From: Patescibacteria group bacterium
GTDB lineage: Bacteria > Patescibacteriota > Minisyncoccia > Phycocordibacterales > XYD1-FULL-46-19
Length of the DNA stretch: 11,996 nucleotides
NCBI GenBank assembly: GCA_030916795.1
Contig: JAUPVZ010000047.1
Span: 1 to 11,996 of the forward strand
Reading direction: 5' to 3'
The notes beneath the pieces are model-generated. The model was not told the origin of the DNA and ran no database searches. It saw only the letters and a list, made by a program, of their open reading frames with translations. A program made the position numbers and the translations under genes. This document shows positions 7,899 to 11,996 of the stretch, one piece after another (within the stretch, counting starts at the first letter, position 1; every line of letters starts with the position of its first letter).

Positions 7899-9675
7899 CG
7901 AGCATCTGGCGTAAAACATCTTCGGGGACTTCGGTGGAAGCTTTGGGGGCAACCACTGGAGAAGGACCTTCTACATTGGTCTCGCCTTTTTTGACCAGAT
8001 TATTATCGACAATTGGTTTAGATTGACTCTTGTTTTTATCACCCGTATTTATAATCTCCGCCAAAGCGTCGCGCAAGGCACTGCGACTTTGTTCACTACT
8101 TTTTGATTTTGTATCAATATCTGACCGATTTTTTAAATCAGTCAAAGACACTGGTCGTGCCGACAACGGCACAGCTTTGACCACAACAGGCTCTACTTTT
8201 GGCGCTGGTGGCACCGGCCTTGGCTGAATTGGCTTTGGTGGTTCTGGTCTTTTTTCTGGTTGTTTGAATTCGGGCTTTGGTGAATAGTTTTGTTCGACCG
8301 GCTTGGGCCGATTATTAGAAGGGGAAAAATTATTTTTTGCCGGTGCAGAATTTGAGCTTTTATTGCCACCACCGGTATTGGTGGCCGCCGATACATGCAG
8401 ATCAATAATTTCTTGTTCCACCGCTTCGCGGGGCTTGGCATATTGCTGGCGCGACCGCTTGATTGCCTCTTCTTTGCTGGAAGATTCGGCACTCAAAATC
8501 GGCGGCAGGGTGACGGCCGAAAATGGTTTAGACCCAATACCGTCGATAGACAATGTTAAATAAATTTGAGCAAACCCCAGCCCCACCATATCTTCTTTGG
8601 TAAAAGTGGGAAAGAAAATCTTTTCAAACACTTCGGCGTCGAGCGGGCCCACCCGAAAAGTGACCGTTGTACCCACGTTACCAAACACCGCATCGCGTAC
8701 CTCCTCGGGCATCTGTTCGATATACTGGTGAGCGATAGTTAGAGACAATTTATATTTACGGGCCTCGGACAAAATATCAGCAAAAGATTCATTGGCAAAA
8801 GACTGAAATTCATCGACATACAAATAAAATGGGGGTAATTTCTTGAGATCAGCATCGGTAGCACTGGCTCGCGACATCGCCGCCAAATATATTTTTGTAA
8901 TCAGCATTGAGCCGATTAGGTTGGCATTACCTTCGCCAATCCGCCCCTTGGAAAGGTTGATGATAACAATTTTTTTATTATCCATCAGCTCCCTAAAATC
9001 AAAAGACGATTTGGCTTGGCCTAGAATATTTCTAATCAGCGGGTTGGAGGTAAACTGCCCAACCTTGTTTTGGATAGCTGGTGTGGCTTCGGCGGCAAAA
9101 CGATCGGTATAATTAGCAAACTCATCCACCCAAAACGAACGGACGCCCGGATCAGTAACTTTTTCTACTACCTTGTTGCGGAAATTTTTATCAGCGATCA
9201 TTTTATTGACCGAAAGCAAGGTCGAGCCGGGGTACTCTAGCAAAGCCAAAATCGTATTATTTAAAATATATTCCATACGGGCGGACCACGCATCAACCCA
9301 GATCTTTTTGAAAGCACTCATGAGGCCAGCCGCCACCAGGTGGCGTTTATCCCGGCCAATATCCTCCATCACATTAAAAGCTACCGGATATTCCAAATCA
9401 AAAGGGGCAATATACAAAACATCATTTATCCGCTCGGGTGGAACATACTCCAGCAAAAGCTCGGCTGTTTTACCATGAGGGTCAATAAAACAAATACCTT
9501 CACCATTTTTGATATCCTGAATCGCCATATTTTCGAGCAAGGTCGACTTACCCATACCGGTCTTGCCAATGACATACATATGTTTGGCGCGGTCTTCCTC
9601 CTTAATACCAAAAGGTATTTTTTTACCTCGAAAATCGGTCTGCGCAAAGTAGTTTATATGGGGATTTTTATCCAT
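7882..9675 (-). CDS. TraD/VirD4-like (type IV coupling-protein family) DNA-pumping ATPase
   Basis: A 597-residue protein. The Walker A motif is GKTGMGKST (37-45), followed by GICFIDPHGK (60-69). A Walker B-like YLYVDEFQSF has D288 and E289, and a TIAHQY sensor-like segment lies at 313-318. Conserved stretches include FRELMDNKKIVIINLSKGRI (227-246). This pattern matches the TraG/TraD/VirD4 and HerA-like ATPase group, which forms hexamers that move DNA or protein through membranes. Unlike classical VirD4, no N-terminal membrane helices are seen; the Walker A lies close to the N-terminus. From about residue 400 the protein turns low-complexity, with a proline- and lysine-rich segment (455-500) and two short predicted helices near the end (LRDALAEII and VLRQMLDVAKK). 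No relaxase, VirB4 or channel protein is in the window. I recall such stand-alone homologues in many Patescibacteria; their role is unclear. Confidence 0.88.
   Translation of the reverse strand: MDKNPHINYFAQTDFRGKKIPFGIKEEDRAKHMYVIGKTGMGKSTLLENMAIQDIKNGEGICFIDPHGKTAELLLEYVPPERINDVLYIAPFDLEYPVAFNVMEDIGRDKRHLVAAGLMSAFKKIWVDAWSARMEYILNNTILALLEYPGSTLLSVNKMIADKNFRNKVVEKVTDPGVRSFWVDEFANYTDRFAAEATPAIQNKVGQFTSNPLIRNILGQAKSSFDFRELMDNKKIVIINLSKGRIGEGNANLIGSMLITKIYLAAMSRASATDADLKKLPPFYLYVDEFQSFANESFADILSEARKYKLSLTIAHQYIEQMPEEVRDAVFGNVGTTVTFRVGPLDAEVFEKIFFPTFTKEDMVGLGFAQIYLTLSIDGIGSKPFSAVTLPPILSAESSSKEEAIKRSRQQYAKPREAVEQEIIDLHVSAATNTGGGNKSSNSAPAKNNFSPSNNRPKPVEQNYSPKPEFKQPEKRPEPPKPIQPRPVPPAPKVEPVVVKAVPLSARPVSLTDLKNRSDIDTKSKSSEQSRSALRDALAEIINTGDKNKSQSKPIVDNNLVKKGETNVEGPSPVVAPKASTEVPEDVLRQMLDVAKK
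8161..8373 (-). other. Proline-rich low-complexity tail region of the ATPase
   Basis: This span encodes roughly residues 435-505. It is rich in Pro, Lys, Asn and Ser, with repeated P-x-P-like steps such as KRPEPPKPIQPRPVPPAP, and is probably disordered. It separates the ATPase core from a short helical C-terminus, so it may tether a partner protein. The tail is part of the same open frame, not a separate gene. Confidence 0.6.
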
Positions 9676-9682
9676 AATTAGC

Positions 9683-9718
9683 TATCCCTAGTATATCGCT
9701 AAAAGTAAGCTTTATAAA
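9683..9718 (-). promoter_or_regulatory. Candidate sigma70-type promoter for the ATPase gene
   Basis: On the minus strand the 46-nt gap upstream of the ATPase ATG holds TATACT (9690-9695, five of six matches to the -10 consensus). A weak -35-like TTTATA (9713-9718, four of six) lies 17 nt before it. The -10 ends 14 nt before the ATG, so the expected 5' leader would be only about 6-8 nt. A weak AGGGAT lies just after the -10, too close to the expected start site to be a normal ribosome-binding site on such a transcript. The glycan operon downstream may be read from this promoter. Confidence 0.35.
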
Positions 9719-9731
9719 GCCCTAAGAGGGC
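9709..9731 (-). terminator. Weak hairpin at the glycoside hydrolase stop, possible terminator or attenuator
   Basis: On the minus strand GCCCT-CTT-AGGGC (9719-9731) forms a 5-bp stem with a 3-nt loop that includes the TAG stop codon. It runs into TTTATAAAGC, which with the preceding GC makes a perfect 12-bp palindrome, GCTTTATAAAGC (9709-9720). The T run is only three bases, so this is weak as an intrinsic terminator. The two overlapping structures are mutually exclusive, and the palindrome could instead be a protein-binding site overlapping the -35 of the next promoter. Confidence 0.35.
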
Positions 9732-10963
9732 ATTTCGGGGCTTTCTGGGGCATAAACCTCTCTCGTATAGTAGTTTGAGGGGTCCCACATCATCCACGAA
9801 GTCAGCCCCAAATCATAAGTGGCTCTAATTTGGTCTTTGACCATTTGGGGGGTATAGGCCACCGGATAGTCAAAATCCTGAAGCCATGGCCGAACCTTGG
9901 CTGAAGAAAAGCCCTTTTTGGTATAAAGCTGGGGTGAGGTAGAGGCCACCACTACTCCGTCTTTGGTCAAAACCGTGGTGGTTGTCGCCACAGTACGAGC
10001 AATCGCCGACGACAAAGCATTGTGAATTATTTCATAGGGATGTTCATTGGGGTTGTCGTACCCCGCAAAGCCATTGTAGTAGTGAGACGGGTAAACCATT
10101 GGCGCGACATAATCAAAATGCGGAATCGTTCTTTCCCAAATCTGTCCAATACCGACATCGGCATAACTAGTTGTCGTCATTCCAAACAAATCGGCCGAGA
10201 TTATTAAACCTTGTGGTTTCAAGCGATCACTTAGATAACTAAAAAATTCTTCCAAAACTTGTGGCTTAGGTTTGTTTAGTGATATCGGAAAATAAATATC
10301 TTTCATATTACCGTCAGATGGAAATCGGATGTAATCAAAATTTATTTCATCTATCCCCTGCTCGTAGGCATCTTCGGCAATCCGAGAAATATGGTCCCAA
10401 GCTAGTTTAGAGCCCGGATCAATATAATTTATCCCTTTCCGATCCGCCCACAACACAGCGTTGTCACTGGCCCGCTTTACCGCCTCGGTTGGATGATTTT
10501 TGGAAAACATTGGATCTTGAAAAACCGTCACTCGACCAATGATATAGATATTTTCTTCGTGCAATAGTTTGACTAGATCGGCAAAATCATTGATGGGGCA
10601 ATTGGACACGGCATATTTTTTAAGTGTCTCATCTTTAACAGGAAAAGATAAAGCTCCAGTATAATCTTTTAGATCAACAACAATCGCATTGATCTCGGTT
10701 TCCCGTACTAGTTTTAAAACTCGTTCGCGTAAATATGGCGCCCCCGCAATACAACTGGTCATATATACCGCTTTTAGCGGCTCGGGCGTATCAAGGTGGG
10801 GAACTTTTTTACCAACCAAAACCGAAACCAATCCTGCCGAAGAATATTCTGGTACTTTGTAATCAAAATTTGGTTTAGCAAAAACCTGCCAAGCCAACAA
10901 AACAGCTACCAGGGTAGCTGTTCCCGCCAAAACGGATAAGATTTTTTTATGAGGAGAGCTCAT
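9722..10963 (-). CDS. Membrane-anchored putative glycoside hydrolase (DUF4015/COG1306-like)
   Basis: A complete 413-residue protein with an ATG start and TAG stop. A basic N-terminus and one hydrophobic segment (about 8-29) form a signal anchor or uncleaved signal peptide, placing the rest outside the membrane. The extracellular part resembles the putative glycosyl hydrolase domain known as DUF4015/COG1306, a TIM-barrel type. It shows NAIVVDLKDYTG (92-103), IIGRVTVFQD (141-150), GIDEINFDYIRFPSDG (203-218) with acidic residues E206 and D210, ISADLFGMTT (255-264), DYVAPMVYPSHYYNGF (284-299) and VRPWLQDFDY (357-366). An unusual Thr- and Val-rich stretch (about 324-354) sits just before the last of these. 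The natural substrate is not established. Its place beside murC and a glycan cluster suggests a cell-wall or surface-polysaccharide role. A TATAAT sits 7 nt before the start codon. Confidence 0.88.
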   Translation of the reverse strand: MSSPHKKILSVLAGTATLVAVLLAWQVFAKPNFDYKVPEYSSAGLVSVLVGKKVPHLDTPEPLKAVYMTSCIAGAPYLRERVLKLVRETEINAIVVDLKDYTGALSFPVKDETLKKYAVSNCPINDFADLVKLLHEENIYIIGRVTVFQDPMFSKNHPTEAVKRASDNAVLWADRKGINYIDPGSKLAWDHISRIAEDAYEQGIDEINFDYIRFPSDGNMKDIYFPISLNKPKPQVLEEFFSYLSDRLKPQGLIISADLFGMTTTSYADVGIGQIWERTIPHFDYVAPMVYPSHYYNGFAGYDNPNEHPYEIIHNALSSAIARTVATTTTVLTKDGVVVASTSPQLYTKKGFSSAKVRPWLQDFDYPVAYTPQMVKDQIRATYDLGLTSWMMWDPSNYYTREVYAPESPEMPS

Positions 10964-10970
10964 CCGTTTT

Positions 10971-10991
10971 ATTATAACCGATTTATAAACT
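10971..10991 (-). promoter_or_regulatory. Candidate promoter giving a leaderless or near-leaderless mRNA
   Basis: The 37-nt gap between the small membrane protein and the glycoside hydrolase contains a perfect TATAAT on the minus strand (10971-10976). Only 7 nt separate it from the hydrolase ATG, so transcription would be expected to start at or next to the ATG itself. A possible -35, TTGGTA, lies 15 nt upstream of the -10, which is a short and weak match. No Shine-Dalgarno sequence is present, which fits a leaderless start. Confidence 0.45.
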
Positions 10992-11000
10992 TACCAAATA

Positions 11001-11285
11001 TTAATCAGTCAGTTGCTCGGTGTCCTCGGCGGCAATAATATCTTCTTTGGCCACAGGACCAGATTCAGCAAAAGATTCTTCTTGTCGATAATTGGCACCT
11101 TTATCTTTGTGATCCAGAGCCCACACATAACGACTAGCGGTAAAAGAAAACAAAGCAATCAGCCCACCACTCACAACAAAAAGAATAGTATCAATGTAAT
11201 CAGGAAAACCAGAAAAAAGCGCCAAAATAACTACAAATAAAGAAAGCCCAACATTGGCACGATTGCGCCAGATTATATTATGCAT
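11001..11285 (-). CDS. Small membrane protein with two predicted helices, unknown function
   Basis: A 94-residue protein from the ATG at 11283-11285 to TAA. The frame is also open to a TTG at 11319-11321 that would overlap the murC stop as TTGA and add 12 residues. I prefer the ATG, but coupling through the TTG is a real alternative given the many overlaps nearby. From the ATG, two hydrophobic segments (about residues 11-28 and 34-53) are joined by a short FPDYID turn, suggesting a helical hairpin. The C-terminal 35 residues are charged and acidic (KEDIIAAEDTEQLTD) and probably cytoplasmic or otherwise soluble. I do not recognise the family. The position directly after murC suggests co-transcription and perhaps a cell-envelope link, but no function can be stated. 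Confidence 0.75.
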   Translation of the reverse strand: MHNIIWRNRANVGLSLFVVILALFSGFPDYIDTILFVVSGGLIALFSFTASRYVWALDHKDKGANYRQEESFAESGPVAKEDIIAAEDTEQLTD

Positions 11286-11317
11286 ATCTAAAATAATGCC
11301 AAATTTTAGCCCAAAAT

Positions 11318-11996
11318 TCAATGTTCTGTGATCAGTAGTTCAGAAACCTTGGTTATATCCCCCGCCCCCATTACCAAGATCAAATCTGTGGCTACGGATT
11401 GCTTTTTTACTTGGTCTGCCGCTTGGCCAAAATCTGGCGCAAAGCTGGCGCTTACCCCAAGCTTGGTTATTTCTTCCATTAGCATCGAGGAATTAGTACT
11501 GCCATCATCTTGTTCGCGGGCGGCATATATTGGTACCACCACCACTTTGTCGGCCAGGGCAAGAGCCTCGGCAAACTGAGGCAAAAAGTCTCTGGTCCGT
11601 GAATACATATGGGGTTGAAAAACCACCACCACCTTTCCCGCTGTTTTTTCGCGGGCGGCCAAAATTGTCGCCCGCACTTCATCCGGATGGTGAGCATAGT
11701 CGTCGTAAACTTCGGCACCATTTTCGGTCTTGCCTTTGTAGTCGAACCGGCGCCAAGTGCCACTAAAATTATTTAAAGCTTTGACAGCTACTGACTGATC
11801 AATCTCCACCGCGCTCGCTACCGCGAGCGCGGCTTTTGCATCCGCCACCATATGCGCCCCGGGGAATTTCAAAACCAAATTTTCCGCCTCTATTTTAGAG
11901 TAATCAATTATTTTTGCCTTTACTTCGGTGAGCACAGGCAGGAGGTGAGGGTCCGCGGTGTTGCAAACAATATACCCATCGGCCGGCACCCGCTCG
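11318..11996 (-). CDS. murC: UDP-N-acetylmuramate--L-alanine ligase MurC, C-terminal part
   Basis: The last 225 codons of murC; the 5' part lies beyond the window, and the frame runs open to the edge. MurC joins L-alanine to UDP-MurNAc using ATP in the cytoplasm, starting the peptidoglycan stem peptide. Visible family motifs are FSGTWRRFDYKG, DDYAHHPDEVRATI (the Asp-His-His segment of the C-terminal domain), VVFQPHMYSRTRDFL, VVVPIYAAREQDDGS and DLILVMGAGDI. The short FSGTWRRF form supports MurC over MurD, MurE or MurF. Unusually, the family's G-x-H-N-x-x-N-A motif reads PGAHMVADAKAA, so the two asparagines are replaced by Met and Asp. A GC-rich perfect hairpin lies just beyond it at 11809-11832. 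The gene ends in TGA 32 nt before the ATG of the small membrane protein. Confidence 0.95.
   Translation of the reverse strand, partial: ERVPADGYIVCNTADPHLLPVLTEVKAKIIDYSKIEAENLVLKFPGAHMVADAKAALAVASAVEIDQSVAVKALNNFSGTWRRFDYKGKTENGAEVYDDYAHHPDEVRATILAAREKTAGKVVVVFQPHMYSRTRDFLPQFAEALALADKVVVVPIYAAREQDDGSTNSSMLMEEITKLGVSASFAPDFGQAADQVKKQSVATDLILVMGAGDITKVSELLITEH
11809..11832. repeat. Perfect 10-bp inverted repeat, GC-rich, inside murC
   Basis: The arms CCGCGCTCGC (11809-11818) and GCGAGCGCGG (11823-11832) are perfectly complementary around a 4-nt loop, TACC on the plus strand. All 20 paired bases but two are G or C, which stands out in this AT-leaning region. The repeat encodes part of the alanine-rich helix just after the altered HM motif of MurC. 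There is no T run after it on the minus strand, so it is not an intrinsic terminator. Confidence 0.75.

Noticed and set aside
7899..7952. Longer N-terminus for the first glycosyltransferase, from a TTG at 7950-7952
   Set aside because: The extra residues (MPPKLPPKSPKMFYARCS) are an out-of-frame reading of the ATPase tail and do not resemble a glycosyltransferase start; the ATG at 7896-7898 fits better.
9340..9681. Plus-strand open frame of 113 codons opposite the ATPase gene
   Set aside because: It lies wholly opposite conserved ATPase coding sequence around Walker A, shows no recognisable domain, and is explained as a shadow of the minus-strand gene. The other plus-strand frames were rejected for the same reason.
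9683..9692. TAGGGATAGC resembling the start of an I-SceI homing endonuclease site
   Set aside because: Only the first eight bases match; the rest of the 18-bp site is absent and no intron or homing endonuclease gene is present.
1..11996. CRISPR array, tRNA, rRNA, insertion sequence or prophage
   Set aside because: No regularly spaced repeats, no tRNA-like cloverleaf in the short gaps, no transposase or integrase frame, and almost no non-coding space to hold them.

Overview
The window is a gene-dense, AT-leaning bacterial segment in which every supported gene lies on the minus strand, so transcription runs from high to low coordinates. The gene content suggests a member of the Candidate Phyla Radiation (Patescibacteria). 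The signs are very tight packing, a stand-alone TraD/VirD4-like ATPase of a type I recall as common in these genomes, a membrane-anchored COG1306/DUF4015-type glycoside hydrolase, MurC, and a run of diverse GT4 glycosyltransferases. TGA is the stop codon of several genes (murC and the genes ending at 6786, 5674, 4598, 2792 and 1032). This argues against the UGA=Gly code of Gracilibacteria/Absconditabacteria. The lineage call is inference from gene content.

Region A (about 7.9-12.0 kb) looks like a cell-envelope/core block. It holds the C-terminal part of murC (peptidoglycan precursor ligase), a small two-helix membrane protein, a membrane-anchored putative glycoside hydrolase, and a cytoplasmic-looking TraD/VirD4-like ATPase with a long proline-rich tail. 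The only two intergenic gaps with promoter-like sequence are here. A perfect TATAAT sits 7 nt before the glycoside hydrolase ATG, and a TATACT sits 14 nt before the ATPase ATG, just after a small hairpin that overlaps the preceding stop codon.

Region B (1-7.9 kb) is a surface-polysaccharide cluster. It has four separate GT4 glycosyltransferases, two SAM methyltransferases, a P-loop kinase fused in frame to a further GT4 enzyme, and the start of another probable glycosyltransferase at the window edge. Neighbouring genes are joined by ATGA overlaps or overlap by 17-26 nt, with a single 5-nt gap, so this is almost certainly one translationally coupled operon. It begins inside the 3' end of the ATPase gene. 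No flippase, polymerase or polyprenyl-phosphate sugar transferase is visible, so those steps must be encoded elsewhere.

The set probably builds and methylates an extracellular glycan. The points most worth a second look are the kinase-glycosyltransferase fusion, the substituted His-Asn/Asn motif in MurC beside a perfect 10-bp GC-rich hairpin, the near-leaderless promoters with almost no Shine-Dalgarno sequences, and the ATPase without visible secretion partners.
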